Below, piece by piece: positions 1 to 9,291 of a stretch of DNA of 64,000 bases. Location of the stretch: the NCBI RefSeq assembly GCF_004345735.1, contig NZ_SLXL01000003.1, positions 62,001-126,000 of the forward strand. Reading direction: 5' to 3'. Positions within the stretch are counted from its first letter, which is position 1, and every line of letters starts with the position of its first letter. The notes below the pieces were generated by a model, which did no database searches, was not told the origin of the DNA, and saw nothing but the letters and a program-made list of their open reading frames with translations. This DNA is from Rhodovulum adriaticum. GTDB taxonomy: Bacteria > Pseudomonadota > Alphaproteobacteria > Rhodobacterales > Rhodobacteraceae. The translations under genes were made by a program, and so were the position numbers.

Positions 1-2057
1 CGATCCTCTGGCAGGCCGATCCCGTTATCGGCGATGGTGATGACGCCGAATTCGTCTTCTTGCCTCAGGCTGGTCCGAATTTCCGGCGCATACCCCTCGG
101 GCGCCCCTTTTTCAACAAGGGTTTCCGTGGCTTCGCCAGCATTCTTCAGCAGGTTTGTCAGCGCCTGCGCAATCATCGTCGCGTCCAGTTCGGCGGGCAT
201 CTCGCTGTCCGGCAGATCCTCGACGAACCGCACGCCCGGCTGTCCGCTTTCCTGCAAAAGCAGCGCATCGCGCAGCAGCGCGGTCAGGTCCGCCCGTTTG
301 CGCTCTGGCTCGGGCATCCGGGCGAACTTGGAAAACTCGTCCACGATGCGGCGCAGGTCGTCGGTCTGGCGCATGATGCGATCGGTCAGGTTCGCGACCT
401 TGTCGGCGTCCTCCCCCTCCAACCGCCGGGCAAAACTGCGCTGTATGCGCTCTGCCGACAGCTTGATCGGGGTCAGCGGGTTCTTGATTTCATGCGCGAT
501 GCGGCGGGCCACGTCGCCCCAGGCGGCCATGCGCTGCGCGGTCACCAGATCCGTCACGTCATCGAAGGCCACGACATAGCCCTCCAGCCGCCCGTCCGAC
601 CGGCGCCGCGTGGCCATCCGAACCAGCAGGTTTTCCATCTTGCCCCGGCGCACCAATCGGATCTCGCCTTGCGCCACCTCCCGAGGACCGCCGCGCAGCT
701 TGTTGAAAAGCTGCAGAAATTCCGGCGCGGCCTGTTCCAGGGAAACGCCGTTGTCGCGCTTTCCATCCAATTCCAGCAGGGTCAGCGCAGAGCGGTTCAT
801 GAACTCCACCCGGCCCTGGGCATCCAATCCCATGACGCCCGCCGTCACCGAGGACAGCACCGAGTCGAACAGCCGACGCCGCTGTTCGATCTGGCGGTTG
901 GTTTCCAGCAGGGCCTCGCGCTGGCCCTTCAACTGCCGCGTCATCTGGTTGAACAGGCGTCCCAGCATCGCGATTTCGTCGTCTCCGACCTCTTCGCGCA
1001 CCTGCACGTCCAGATCGCCCGCGCCCACCTGTTGCGCCGCGCCCGCCAGCCGCCCCACCGGCCGCGACAGGCGTTCGGCGAACCACAACCCCAGCCAGAC
1101 CGCGGCCAGGATCAGAATGGCGGCGAACCCCAGATAAAGCAGGCCGAATTCGAACAGGACGCGGCCGCGCTCGCTTTCCAGCTGGTGGTAGAGGCGGACG
1201 GTTTCCTGGGTGTCGTCCAGCAGGTTCAGGATGTCCCCGTCCACCGTGCGGGAAATATAAAGGAAGCGGTCCACATAGGCGCCAAGCCGCAAGAGCGCGC
1301 GAAACTCGTTATTGTCCCAGTCCTCGATGATGACGGTTTCACCGTCGGCTGCGCGGGACAGATCCTCGGGGGGCGGACGCTCATAGTCGAACAGGTAAGA
1401 CCGTTCGCCCCGTGCCTGGATCTCGCCCGTGCCGTCGATGACATAGGCCTCTTTCAGGCCGCGCTGCACTCGGCTTTGGGCCTGTGTCAGCAATTGGCGC
1501 ACCTCGCCGTCGGACAGGAAAAACGTCGCCTGCCGCGCCACGTTCAGGTACCCGGCCAGCGATTCCGCATCCGTGGCCAGATCGCGGCGGTGTTCCTCTT
1601 CATACGCTTCGGCCGCCGCCAGCGAGGCGCCGACCACGTTGCGCACCCGGTCGGAAAACCAGCCCTCCAGCCCGATATTGATGGTCAACCCCGCAAAGAC
1701 CGCGACCAGAACCGTCGGGATCAGCGCGATCAGCGCAAAGACCCCGGTCAGCCGCAAGTGCAGACGCGAGCCCGCGGAATGGCGCCGTCTTGCCGCGATC
1801 ATCCGCGCGATGCGTTGAAACACCAGCGCGGCCACGACCAGCGCATAGACAAGATCGACCAGCAGAACCGCGCGCAGACCGGCCGAGGTCGCCCCCTGCC
1901 CCAGCGGCCCCAGCAACAGGAAGGTACCGATCGCCAGCACCGGACCCAGCACGACCACGCCCAGCGTCGCCGCGTTCTGCAGGCGCCGTGTCTTGCGCGC
2001 CTGCAAAAGCCGTTCGAGGGACATCTTTCCCGCCAGGGCTGGCACTGCCCGCCTCAT
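1..2057 (-). CDS. ntrY: Nitrogen regulation sensor histidine kinase NtrY (partial; C-terminus beyond left edge)
   Basis: Membrane sensor kinase that partners with NtrX (expected just outside the window) in nitrogen and redox-linked signalling. The translated N-terminus carries about three hydrophobic segments, then a periplasmic region of roughly 170 residues, another membrane segment ending in WLGLWFAERLSRPVG, a HAMP region, a PAS domain, and a HisKA domain with the phospho-acceptor motif [11 protein letters not shown]. The N and G1 boxes (NLLKNAGEA, ADNGIGLPED) are visible before the sequence runs out, so only the end of the ATPase domain is missing. It follows ntrC by 78 bases on the same strand. 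I chose the ATG at 2057 with a GCAGG just upstream; an in-frame ATG at 2024 is possible. Identification rests on domain order and on the conserved ntrBC-ntrYX synteny. Confidence 0.93.
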   Translation of the reverse strand, partial: MRRAVPALAGKMSLERLLQARKTRRLQNAATLGVVVLGPVLAIGTFLLLGPLGQGATSAGLRAVLLVDLVYALVVAALVFQRIARMIAARRRHSAGSRLHLRLTGVFALIALIPTVLVAVFAGLTINIGLEGWFSDRVRNVVGASLAAAEAYEEEHRRDLATDAESLAGYLNVARQATFFLSDGEVRQLLTQAQSRVQRGLKEAYVIDGTGEIQARGERSYLFDYERPPPEDLSRAADGETVIIEDWDNNEFRALLRLGAYVDRFLYISRTVDGDILNLLDDTQETVRLYHQLESERGRVLFEFGLLYLGFAAILILAAVWLGLWFAERLSRPVGRLAGAAQQVGAGDLDVQVREEVGDDEIAMLGRLFNQMTRQLKGQREALLETNRQIEQRRRLFDSVLSSVTAGVMGLDAQGRVEFMNRSALTLLELDGKRDNGVSLEQAAPEFLQLFNKLRGGPREVAQGEIRLVRRGKMENLLVRMATRRRSDGRLEGYVVAFDDVTDLVTAQRMAAWGDVARRIAHEIKNPLTPIKLSAERIQRSFARRLEGEDADKVANLTDRIMRQTDDLRRIVDEFSKFARMPEPERKRADLTALLRDALLLQESGQPGVRFVEDLPDSEMPAELDATMIAQALTNLLKNAGEATETLVEKGAPEGYAPEIRTSLRQEDEFGVITIADNGIGLPED

Positions 2058-2135
2058 CCTGCTGCACCGCTGCCGCGCGGCCTTGTTCGCGTCCCGGCGC
2101 CGAACTGCGTCCTTGGCGCCACGGGTGTTGCGAAA

Positions 2136-3506
2136 CTACATCAACTTGCGGCGGCGTGTCACGCGAATATCCAGATCGTTGATCTTCTTGCGCAGGGTAT
2201 TTCGGTTGATGCCCAGCAGATCGGCGCATTTGGCCTGGTTGCCGCCGGTGGCGTCCAGCGCAATCTCGATCAGCGGCATTTCCACCTCGCGCAGGATGCG
2301 GGCATACAGGCCCGGCGGCGGCAGCACGCCGCCATGCAGGTCGAAATAGCGGCGCAGGTGTTTGGCAACCGAGACCGACAGCTTTTCGCCGTCGCCGCCG
2401 CCCACCAGCGGCTCGATCTCGGGCTGGTTGCCCAGGACCGCCTCGACCTCGGCGCGGCCGATCACCTGCTCGGGGCTGGTCACCACAAGACGGCGGATGG
2501 TGTGTTCCAACTGACGGACATTGCCCGGCCAGCTATAGGCGCGGATCAGGTCCATCGCATCCTCGGCCAGTTGCCGCTGGGGCGTGCCGTCCCGTTCCGC
2601 ACGGCCCAGGAAATGTTCGGCCAACAGCGGAATATCCTCGACCCGTTCGCGCAGGGACGGCACCGCCAGCGTGACGCCGCCCAGCCGGTAGAACAGATCC
2701 TGCCGAAAGGCACCCGCTTCCATCCGCGATGTCAAATCGCTTTGGCTGGTGGCCATGACGCGCGGCGCGCTGTCGCCGAAACTGTCCATCATGCGCACGA
2801 TGCGGCCCTGGGCCTCGTCGTCGAAATCCGCGACCTCATCGAACAGGATCGAACCGCCCCGCGCCCGCGCAACCAGCGCCGAAGGGCCATCCGCCCCCTG
2901 CAGATCGCCCGCGGTCGCCACGATGAAGGGCAGGTTCCGCCGGTCGGAAAAATCGTGGATCGCCCGTGCGATCAGCGACTTGCCGGTGCCCGATTCACCC
3001 GTGACCAGAACCGGCAGATCGGCGTTCATCACCCGTGCCACCAGACGGTAAAGCGCCTGCATCTGCGGCGTGCGGCCAACCAGCGGCAGGTCGTCCTGTT
3101 CGGCGCTCGGGGTGGGAACCTCGGACACGGGCCGGGCACGGCGCTTGCTTTCCAGGGCGCGCGCGGCGCGTTTCATCAGGTCGGGCAGGTCAAAGGGTTT
3201 TGGCAGATAGTCATAGGCCTCGGCCTCGGCGGCCTGGATCGCCGTCATGATGGTGTTCTGAGCGGAGATCACGATCACCGGCAGACCGGGGCGATCCTGG
3301 GCGATCTTGGGCAGCATCTCCAGCCCGTTTCCGTCGGGCATGACCACGTCCGAGATCACCAGATCGCCCTTACCCTCGCCGACCCATCGCATCAGCGTGG
3401 TCAGCGAAGAGGTGGCATGCACCTTGCACCCCGCCCGCGTCAGCGCCTGCGTCAGCACGGTGCGGATCGTGCGGTCGTCATCGGCGACAAGAATGGTTCC
3501 GTCCAT
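2136..3506 (-). CDS. ntrC: Nitrogen response regulator NtrC (NR-I), Rhodobacter type lacking the GAFTGA loop
   Basis: Response regulator that activates nitrogen-assimilation genes when phosphorylated by NtrB. The receiver domain spans about 1-120 with acidic pocket D9-D11, phospho-acceptor D53 and K103. An AAA+ domain follows with Walker A GESGTGKS (170-177) and Walker B LFDEV (221-225). A Fis-type helix-turn-helix closes the 456-residue protein ([21 protein letters not shown] is its core). Between beta-strand FIVAT (194-198) and GGSILFDEV the segment is only about 20 residues long, and the sigma-54-contacting GAFTGA motif is absent. The same deletion is known in Rhodobacter capsulatus NtrC, which works with sigma-70 RNA polymerase. 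It starts 5 bases after ntrB stops, so the two are co-transcribed and probably translationally coupled. Confidence 0.96.
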   Translation of the reverse strand: MDGTILVADDDRTIRTVLTQALTRAGCKVHATSSLTTLMRWVGEGKGDLVISDVVMPDGNGLEMLPKIAQDRPGLPVIVISAQNTIMTAIQAAEAEAYDYLPKPFDLPDLMKRAARALESKRRARPVSEVPTPSAEQDDLPLVGRTPQMQALYRLVARVMNADLPVLVTGESGTGKSLIARAIHDFSDRRNLPFIVATAGDLQGADGPSALVARARGGSILFDEVADFDDEAQGRIVRMMDSFGDSAPRVMATSQSDLTSRMEAGAFRQDLFYRLGGVTLAVPSLRERVEDIPLLAEHFLGRAERDGTPQRQLAEDAMDLIRAYSWPGNVRQLEHTIRRLVVTSPEQVIGRAEVEAVLGNQPEIEPLVGGGDGEKLSVSVAKHLRRYFDLHGGVLPPPGLYARILREVEMPLIEIALDATGGNQAKCADLLGINRNTLRKKINDLDIRVTRRRKLM

Positions 3507-3511
3507 CGGGG

Positions 3512-4585
3512 TCAGTCCTTTTGCGGTTTCGGCGCGACCGGCAGCGAGACGCGGAACACCGTCCGGCCGGGGACGGAGTCCACGGCGATCCAGCCGCCAT
3601 GGTCGGAGATGATCTTGGATACCAGCGCCAGGCCGAGCCCGGTGCCGTTTTCACGGCCAGACACGAAGGGCTCGAATATGTCGCCGGCAATCTCGGGCGG
3701 CAGGCCGGGGCCGTCGTCGACGATTTCCACCTGCAGGGGCACCGGCATCCCCGAGCCATCGGGATGGCGCAGCCGCAGCGACAGGTCATAGAAGGTGTGC
3801 AGCCGGATCGTGCCCCCCTGCGGCCCGGCGGCCTGGGCGGCGTTCTTGATGAGATTGGTAAAGACCTGCATCAGCTGATCGGCATCGGCCCAGGTGGGGG
3901 GCAGCGAGGGGTCGTAATCCTCGACGATGGCCATGTTCGCCGCATAGCCGACCGAGGCGGATTTGCGCACCCGGTCCAGCACGTCGTGGATGTTCACGGG
4001 CTTGCAATCGGGCGGGCGCAGGTTGCCGAACTGTTCGACCTGGTCCAGCAGCTTCACGATGCGGCGGCTTTCGGCGACGATCAGGTCGGTCATCTCGCGG
4101 TCGCCGTTGGACAGGTTCATCGACAGCAGTTGCGCAGCGCCGGTGATGCCCGCCAGCGGGTTCTTGATTTCGTGGGCCAGCATCTCGGCCATGCCGATGG
4201 CCGATTTCGCCGCCGATTTCACCGAATGCGCCCGCCCCAGCCGCCCGGCGATTTCACGGGGGGAAATCAGCAGCAGCAGGTGATCGGCCTGATCGTTCAT
4301 CGGTGCGACCTGCAGATTGCACTCGACCGGCGGGCGCGTTCCGGCGGTGACATCCACGTCGTTGATGAACAGGGCGGCATGATTGGCCCGCACCCGGGCA
4401 AAGGCCTCGTCCAGCGGGGCATCGACGGCGATGCGGTCGAACACCGGCACCCCGCGCAGACCCTTGATGGTGGCATTCATGAACAGTTCTGCCGCGGGGT
4501 TGATCGCGGCCACCTTGTCCTCGGCGTCCAGCAGAAAGGTTGGAATGGGCAGGGCCGTCCAGATGGCATCTTGATCCAGGGTCAT
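3512..4585 (-). CDS. ntrB: Nitrogen regulation histidine kinase NtrB (NR-II)
   Basis: Cytoplasmic PII-responsive kinase/phosphatase acting on NtrC. The 357-residue protein has no membrane segment. An N-terminal PAS domain (about 10-110) is followed by the HisKA motif [11 protein letters not shown] with the phospho-acceptor at H138. The HATPase domain has N box [12 protein letters not shown]1 [11 protein letters not shown] box [17 protein letters not shown] and G2. The start ATG overlaps the dusB stop as ATGA, and ntrC follows after 5 bases. This dusB-ntrB-ntrC order is the classical nifR3-ntrBC operon of alphaproteobacteria. Nothing in the sequence is unusual. Confidence 0.96.
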   Translation of the reverse strand: MTLDQDAIWTALPIPTFLLDAEDKVAAINPAAELFMNATIKGLRGVPVFDRIAVDAPLDEAFARVRANHAALFINDVDVTAGTRPPVECNLQVAPMNDQADHLLLLISPREIAGRLGRAHSVKSAAKSAIGMAEMLAHEIKNPLAGITGAAQLLSMNLSNGDREMTDLIVAESRRIVKLLDQVEQFGNLRPPDCKPVNIHDVLDRVRKSASVGYAANMAIVEDYDPSLPPTWADADQLMQVFTNLIKNAAQAAGPQGGTIRLHTFYDLSLRLRHPDGSGMPVPLQVEIVDDGPGLPPEIAGDIFEPFVSGRENGTGLGLALVSKIISDHGGWIAVDSVPGRTVFRVSLPVAPKPQKD

Positions 4586-5571
4586 GCTGCGACCCTTTCA
4601 CCGGACGTGCCTGCAAGGGCCTCTGGCAGCAGGGCCAGGACGCGTTCGGGATCGCGGGCGGTCAGCACCGCGCGGCGCAGATCTGTGGGCGTGCCCGCGT
4701 GATCCATGTACCAGCCCAGATGCTTACGCACGACACGAACCCCAAGGTCGCGCCCGTAAAAGGACAGCGCGTCCTGGTAATGACCGGCCACCATGGCGGC
4801 AAAGGCTGCCCCCTGTGGCGCCTCTGGCACCGGCTGGCCCTCCAGCGCCGCGGCGATCTGCGCCAGCAGCCAGGGCCGCCCCTGTATGCCGCGCCCGACC
4901 ATCACGCCATCGGCGCCGGAGTGATCCAGGGCGCGGCGGGCGCTTGGCCCGTCGACGATATCGCCATTCGCGATGACCGGCACCGAAACGGCCTGTTTGA
5001 CCGCGCGGATCGCCGCCCAGTCCGCCCGCCCCGTGTAAAACTGGCACCGGGTCCGGCCGTGGATCGTGATCATCTGCACGCCCGCAGCCTGGGCCCGGGC
5101 GGCGATATCCGGGGCGTTTATCGTGCCCTCGTCCCACCCCAGCCGCATCTTCAGCGTGACCGGGACAGACACGGCACCCACCACCGCCCCTATCAGCGAC
5201 AGCGCACGGTCCGGGTCGCGCATAAGCGCCGAGCCGGAATAGCCCCCGGTCACCTTCTTGGCCGGGCAGCCCATGTTGATGTCGATGATACGGGCGCCCT
5301 GCCCCTCGACCAGGCGCGCGGCGCGGGCCATCCAGACCGGATCGCGCCCGGCCAGCTGGACGGCGGTTGCCGCCTCGCCCAGCCCCAGGGCCGCGCGTTC
5401 GCGCACACCGGGTTTGGCCTGAACCATTTCTTGGCTGGCCACCATTTCGGACACGACCAGCCCCGCGCCAAAGCGGACCACGAGCCGACGAAAAGGCAGA
5501 TCGGTGATGCCAGCCATGGGGGCCAGCAGGACGGGCGGGTCTAGGGGGATATTTGCCACCTGAATGGCCAA
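4582..5571 (-). CDS. dusB: tRNA-dihydrouridine synthase DusB (NifR3)
   Basis: Flavin enzyme that reduces uridine to dihydrouridine in tRNA; historically named nifR3 because it leads the ntrBC operon. The TIM barrel begins with LAPMAGITDLPFRR, has the catalytic cysteine in NMGCPAKKVTGG (C102 from the chosen start), the HGRTRCQFYTG motif, and the FMN phosphate site IANGDI followed by GADGVMVGRG. The open frame extends upstream to 5823, but that extension does not resemble the family. I chose the TTG at 5571, which has AAGG nine bases upstream and gives 329 residues; the GTG at 5562 is the alternative. It overlaps ntrB by 4 bases. Confidence 0.93.
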   Translation of the reverse strand: MAIQVANIPLDPPVLLAPMAGITDLPFRRLVVRFGAGLVVSEMVASQEMVQAKPGVRERAALGLGEAATAVQLAGRDPVWMARAARLVEGQGARIIDINMGCPAKKVTGGYSGSALMRDPDRALSLIGAVVGAVSVPVTLKMRLGWDEGTINAPDIAARAQAAGVQMITIHGRTRCQFYTGRADWAAIRAVKQAVSVPVIANGDIVDGPSARRALDHSGADGVMVGRGIQGRPWLLAQIAAALEGQPVPEAPQGAAFAAMVAGHYQDALSFYGRDLGVRVVRKHLGWYMDHAGTPTDLRRAVLTARDPERVLALLPEALAGTSGERVAA

Positions 5572-5758
5572 TTGATTAATCCTTGTGCATTCGGGATGGA
5601 TGTAACAACGCTGGGCGCCAATGGCAATCGGCGGGGCCGCGCTGCACCCGCAGAAAAACGCGCATGCCCAAAATTTAAGCGCATGATATCGGCAGATTGC
5701 CCCATTGCCCCGCAGCCTCGCGCCGCCTAGAACGCCAGCGAACAAAGAAGGGCATGCG

Positions 5759-6904
5759 ATGACGGTCACGGCACTCATCGTTGCTGCGGGACGCGGCACA
5801 CGGGCGGGGGGCGACAGGCCCAAGCAGTATCAGGCGCTTATGGGGCGGGCCATCCTGGGCCGCACGCTGGCCGCCTTTGCCGCGCATCCGCGGGTGGACG
5901 CGTTGGTTGCGGTGCTGCATCCAGACGATGACGACCTGTTCGCCGAGGCCGTGGCCGGGCTGGACCTGGATGTGACGACCGTGCACGGCGGCGCGACGCG
6001 CGATGCCTCGGTCCAGGCGGGGCTGGCCGCCGTCGCGGACGAAAGCGGCCTGGTCCTGATCCATGACGGCGCCCGCCCGCTGGTCGCCCCCGACCTGATC
6101 GACCGGGTGATCGACGCGCTGGCCGATCACCCCGGCGCGGCGCCCGCCCTGCCGGTGACCGATGCGTTGTGGCGCGGCGCCGATGGCAAGGTGCAGGCCC
6201 CGCACCCGCGCGACGGGCTGTTCCGGGCACAGACGCCGCAAGGCTTTCACCTGCGCGCCATCCGGGCGGCGCATGACGCCCATCCCGGCGGTGCCGCCGA
6301 CGATGTCGAGGTGGCGCTGGCCGCGGGCCTTGACGTGGCCATCGTGCAAGGGGATGAGGACAACCTCAAGATCACCCACCCAGAGGATTTCGCCCGCGCC
6401 GCGCGGGTCTTGCGGGAGAGAGACATGGATATTCGCACCGGCAACGGCTTTGACGTGCACGCCTTTTGCGAGGGGGACGGGGTGATCCTATGCGGGGTGA
6501 AAGTGCCCCACGACAAGGCGCTGAAGGGCCACTCGGACGCCGATGTGGGCATGCACGCGGTGACGGATGCGATCTATGGCGCGCTGGCCGACGGCGATAT
6601 CGGCCAGCATTTCCCGCCCTCGGACCCGCAATGGAAGGGGGCGCCGTCCGACATCTTTCTGAAACATGCCGTCGCACTGGCCGGGGAACGCGGCTATCGC
6701 ATCTCAAACGCCGATCTGACGCTGATCTGCGAACGCCCCAAGATCGGCCCGGTGGCCGGTGCCATGCGCGCCGAGATGGCCCGCCTGATCGGCATCGACC
6801 TTGACCGCATCAGCGTCAAGGCCACCACCTCGGAACAGCTTGGCTTTACCGGTCGGCAAGAGGGGATCGCCGCGCTGGCCACCGTGACCCTGGTGAAACC
6901 ATGA
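5759..6904 (+). CDS. ispDF: Bifunctional IspD/IspF isoprenoid enzyme (MEP cytidylyltransferase / MECDP synthase)
   Basis: Catalyses two non-consecutive steps of the MEP pathway: CTP-dependent activation of methylerythritol phosphate (IspD) and cyclisation to MECDP (IspF). The IspD half starts with the nucleotide-binding [18 protein letters not shown] (about residues 5-22) and contains [11 protein letters not shown]. The IspF half begins at [14 protein letters not shown] (about residue 223) with metal-binding D and H, followed by [11 protein letters not shown]. The fusion is usual in alphaproteobacteria. The ATG at 5759 has AAGAAGG upstream; 381 residues. The stop overlaps the pgpA start in an ATGA, so ispDF, pgpA and cinA form one operon. 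Confidence 0.97.
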   Translation: MTVTALIVAAGRGTRAGGDRPKQYQALMGRAILGRTLAAFAAHPRVDALVAVLHPDDDDLFAEAVAGLDLDVTTVHGGATRDASVQAGLAAVADESGLVLIHDGARPLVAPDLIDRVIDALADHPGAAPALPVTDALWRGADGKVQAPHPRDGLFRAQTPQGFHLRAIRAAHDAHPGGAADDVEVALAAGLDVAIVQGDEDNLKITHPEDFARAARVLRERDMDIRTGNGFDVHAFCEGDGVILCGVKVPHDKALKGHSDADVGMHAVTDAIYGALADGDIGQHFPPSDPQWKGAPSDIFLKHAVALAGERGYRISNADLTLICERPKIGPVAGAMRAEMARLIGIDLDRISVKATTSEQLGFTGRQEGIAALATVTLVKP

Positions 6905-7389
6905 GCCGCTTTGTCGCCACCTTTTTCGGCGTCGGACTCTTGCGGCCTGCGCCGGGCACCTGGGGTTCGCTCGCCGCGCTGCCGCTGTTCTGGGCGCTGC
7001 ATGTGCTGGGCGGGCCCTGGCTGACGGGGCTGGCCTGTCTGGCTGTCACGCTGATCGGCTGGTGGGCCGTCGGCAGCGCCTCGCACGGGGCCAGCGATCC
7101 CGACCTCAGCGAATACGTGATCGACGAGGTCGCGGGCATGTGGATCGCGCTGATGCCGGTGTCCATCGGGGCCGCGCTCGCGCGGGTGGATGTCCTGGCG
7201 CTGTATCCCGGGTGGATCGCCGGGTTCCTGGCCTTTCGCCTGTTCGACATCTGGAAGCCCGGGCCGATCGGCTGGGCGGACCGGATGAAGACCCCCCTGG
7301 GCGTGATGCTGGACGACGTGTTCGCCGGGATCGCGGCGGGGATCGTCGTACTTGCACTGGCGATAATCTCGCATACCTATTTCATGTGA
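6901..7389 (+). CDS. pgpA: Phosphatidylglycerophosphatase A
   Basis: Membrane enzyme that dephosphorylates phosphatidylglycerophosphate to phosphatidylglycerol. The 162-residue protein has the family N-terminus with [20 protein letters not shown], the acidic active-site motif [10 protein letters not shown], and several hydrophobic segments including a C-terminal one ([10 protein letters not shown]). It overlaps ispDF by 4 bases upstream and the cinA start downstream, so its translation is coupled on both sides. Length and motifs are normal for the family. Confidence 0.96.
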   Translation: MSRFVATFFGVGLLRPAPGTWGSLAALPLFWALHVLGGPWLTGLACLAVTLIGWWAVGSASHGASDPDLSEYVIDEVAGMWIALMPVSIGAALARVDVLALYPGWIAGFLAFRLFDIWKPGPIGWADRMKTPLGVMLDDVFAGIAAGIVVLALAIISHTYFM

Positions 7390-7856
7390 GTATCGACGCC
7401 CAGACCCTGGTTCAACGCGCCCGCGACGCGGGCGTAATGATCGCCACCGCAGAGAGCTGCACCGGCGGCATGATCTCGGCCGCGATCACCGATATCCCGG
7501 GCTCGTCGCGCGTGTTCGACCGCGGCTTTGTCACCTATTCCAACGGGGCCAAGCAGGCCATGCTGAGCGTGCAGCCCGCTACGCTGGAGGCCCATGGCGC
7601 GGTTTCCGAAGCGGTTGCCGCCGAGATGGCCGCGGGCGCCCTGGCGCGTTCCGATGCGGATATCGCGGTTGCCGTCACCGGCATCGCGGGCCCCGGCGGT
7701 TCGCAGCACAAGCCAGAGGGCCGGGTCTGTTTCGGGCTGGCGCGCGCCGGGCAGGCCGTACGTACCGAAACGGTCGAATTCGGCGCGTTGGGGCGAGAAC
7801 GGGTGCGCCGGGCGACGGTGGACCATGCCTTGCAACTGCTCCTATCGGCGGTCTGA
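7386..7856 (+). CDS. pncC: CinA C-terminal domain protein / nicotinamide-nucleotide amidase PncC
   Basis: Likely deamidates nicotinamide mononucleotide in NAD recycling; this is the stand-alone CinA C-terminal domain (156 residues). Family motifs are visible: TAESCTGGMISAAITDIPGS near the N-terminus, FVTYSNGAKQ, and AVTGIAGPGGSQHKPEGRV. The start is a GTG at 7386 that overlaps the pgpA stop as GTGA; a frame extension further upstream only mirrors pgpA. Third gene of the ispDF-pgpA operon. The N-terminal competence-type MoCF domain of full CinA is absent, as usual for PncC. Confidence 0.94.
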   Translation: MSIDAQTLVQRARDAGVMIATAESCTGGMISAAITDIPGSSRVFDRGFVTYSNGAKQAMLSVQPATLEAHGAVSEAVAAEMAAGALARSDADIAVAVTGIAGPGGSQHKPEGRVCFGLARAGQAVRTETVEFGALGRERVRRATVDHALQLLLSAV

Positions 7857-8031
7857 GCGCGATCACAGATCGCCCCTTTCGCAAGCGCCGACCTCAATAA
7901 CAGCCCATTTCCGCGCCACTTTTTGAATCGCACAAGGATTCACCGTCGCCAAACACGATTGCCGCTTTTCCTTGCGCTGATTGACCGCTTCAACCCCCGG
8001 CAACCTGAAAAGAACCGAAAGGAACGAGGGA

Positions 8032-9210
8032 ATGAACGGGGCGGATACTGCCTGGATCCTGGTCGCCACCGCGCTGGTGCTGTTCATGACGCTACCGGGG
8101 CTGGCGCTGTTTTACGGGGGGCTGGTGCGCGCGCGCAACGTGCTGTCCGTCTTTATGCAAACCTATGCCATCGCCTGTTTGATGAGCGTGCTGTGGTTCG
8201 CGCTTGGCTACTCTATCGCGTTCGGGGACGGCGGCGCGCTTTGGGGTGGGCTGGGCAAGGCCTTCCTTGCGGGCGTGGGCGATGACAGCCTGTCGGGCAC
8301 CCTGCCCGAATACCTGTTCATGGCGTTCCAGATGACCTTTGCCATCATCACGCCCGCGCTGATCGTGGGGGCCTATGTGGAACGGATCGGCTTTGGCTTT
8401 GTGCTGCTGTTTTCGGGCCTGTGGATGCTGATCTGTTACGCGCCAGTCGTGCACTGGATCTGGGGCGGCGGGATGTTGGCCGATGGCGGCATCTTCGGCG
8501 ACGTTGGCGCGCGCGATTTCGCCGGTGGCATCGTGGTGCACGAAACCGCCGGTCTGGCCGCGCTGGTGATCGCTGTGATGCTGGGCGCGCGGCGCAACCG
8601 CACCACGCCGCCGCATGCGCCCGGCTTCGTCTTCATCGGCGCGGCGATGCTGTGGGTTGGCTGGTTCGGGTTCAACGGCGGTTCGCAACTTGCCGCCGAT
8701 GGCGGCGCGGCCAAGGCGCTGCTGGTCACGCACCTGTCGGCGGCGGTCGCCTCGCTGAGCTGGGCACTGTGGGAAAAGATCAAGTACGGCACCCCCTCGC
8801 TGGTGGGGATCGTGACCGGCACCATCGCGGGTCTGGCCTCGATCACCCCGGCCAGCGGATTCGTCGGGCCAGTGGCGGCCCTTGTGATCGGGGCTGTGGC
8901 GGGCATCCTGTGCCAAGAGGCCGTGAACGTCATCCGCAACAAGCTGCACATCGACGACACGCTGGACGTGTTCGCGGTGCATGGCGTGGGCGGCATCTTC
9001 GGCACGATCATGATCGCACTTTTCGGGGCGGGCAGCTGGATCGCGCAACTGGGCAGCCTGGTCATCGTCGGCGCCTTCACGCTGGTCGTGACGATCGTGC
9101 TGGTCAAGCTGGTGGCGCTGGTCACCCCCCTGCGCGTCGATCCCGAGACCGAGACAACGGGCCTGGACCTGAGCGTGCACGGCGAACGAGCCTACGACAT
9201 CGTATCGTAA
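8032..9210 (+). CDS. amt: Ammonium transporter Amt
   Basis: Inner-membrane ammonium channel of 392 residues with about 11 membrane segments. Typical family blocks are TLPGLALFYGGLVRARN near the N-terminus, a WIWGGGML block, DFAGGIVVHETAGLAALV, and GWFGFNGGS. A conserved pore histidine is in DVFAVHGVGGIFGT. The ATG at 8032 follows GAACGAGGGA. No glnK (PII) gene accompanies it, unlike most amt loci. I looked for a sigma-54 promoter in 7857-8031 and found none, which fits an NtrC that would use sigma-70. Transcription ends at hairpins directly after the stop. Confidence 0.95.
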   Translation: MNGADTAWILVATALVLFMTLPGLALFYGGLVRARNVLSVFMQTYAIACLMSVLWFALGYSIAFGDGGALWGGLGKAFLAGVGDDSLSGTLPEYLFMAFQMTFAIITPALIVGAYVERIGFGFVLLFSGLWMLICYAPVVHWIWGGGMLADGGIFGDVGARDFAGGIVVHETAGLAALVIAVMLGARRNRTTPPHAPGFVFIGAAMLWVGWFGFNGGSQLAADGGAAKALLVTHLSAAVASLSWALWEKIKYGTPSLVGIVTGTIAGLASITPASGFVGPVAALVIGAVAGILCQEAVNVIRNKLHIDDTLDVFAVHGVGGIFGTIMIALFGAGSWIAQLGSLVIVGAFTLVVTIVLVKLVALVTPLRVDPETETTGLDLSVHGERAYDIVS

Positions 9211-9216
9211 AAGAAT

Positions 9217-9239
9217 GCGCCCCCGGCAAGCGGGGGCGC
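9217..9239 (+). terminator. Hairpin after amt
   Basis: Perfect 8-bp stem GCGCCCCC/GGGGGCGC with a 7-base loop, starting six bases after the amt stop codon. There is no T-tract, so efficiency as an intrinsic terminator is uncertain. It is followed at once by a second, longer hairpin. Confidence 0.55.
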
Positions 9240-9251
9240 GACAACAGGATC

Positions 9252-9279
9252 GGGGCCGGGTGGCGTTGCGCCCGGCCCC
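9252..9279. terminator. Bidirectional hairpin between convergent amt and prfB
   Basis: Perfect 9-bp stem GGGGCCGGG/CCCGGCCCC with a 10-base loop, located between the 3' ends of amt (plus) and prfB (minus, ends 9292). The position suggests termination from both sides. No T-tract is present on either side, so this may act as an RNA-stabilising 3' structure or a Rho-assisted end. Confidence 0.5.
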
Positions 9280-9291
9280 TGTCGTTCGCGA

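Noticed and set aside
60-3791. 1243-codon open frame on the plus strand opposite ntrY, ntrC and ntrB
   Set aside because: It is the antisense frame created by high third-position GC; the opposite strand has clear NtrC/NtrB/NtrY motifs and this frame is His/Gln/Arg-rich with no domain.
7857-8031. Possible sigma-54 promoter or NtrC sites upstream of amt
   Set aside because: No GG-N10-GC pair with suitable context was found; the region has only the ribosome binding site.
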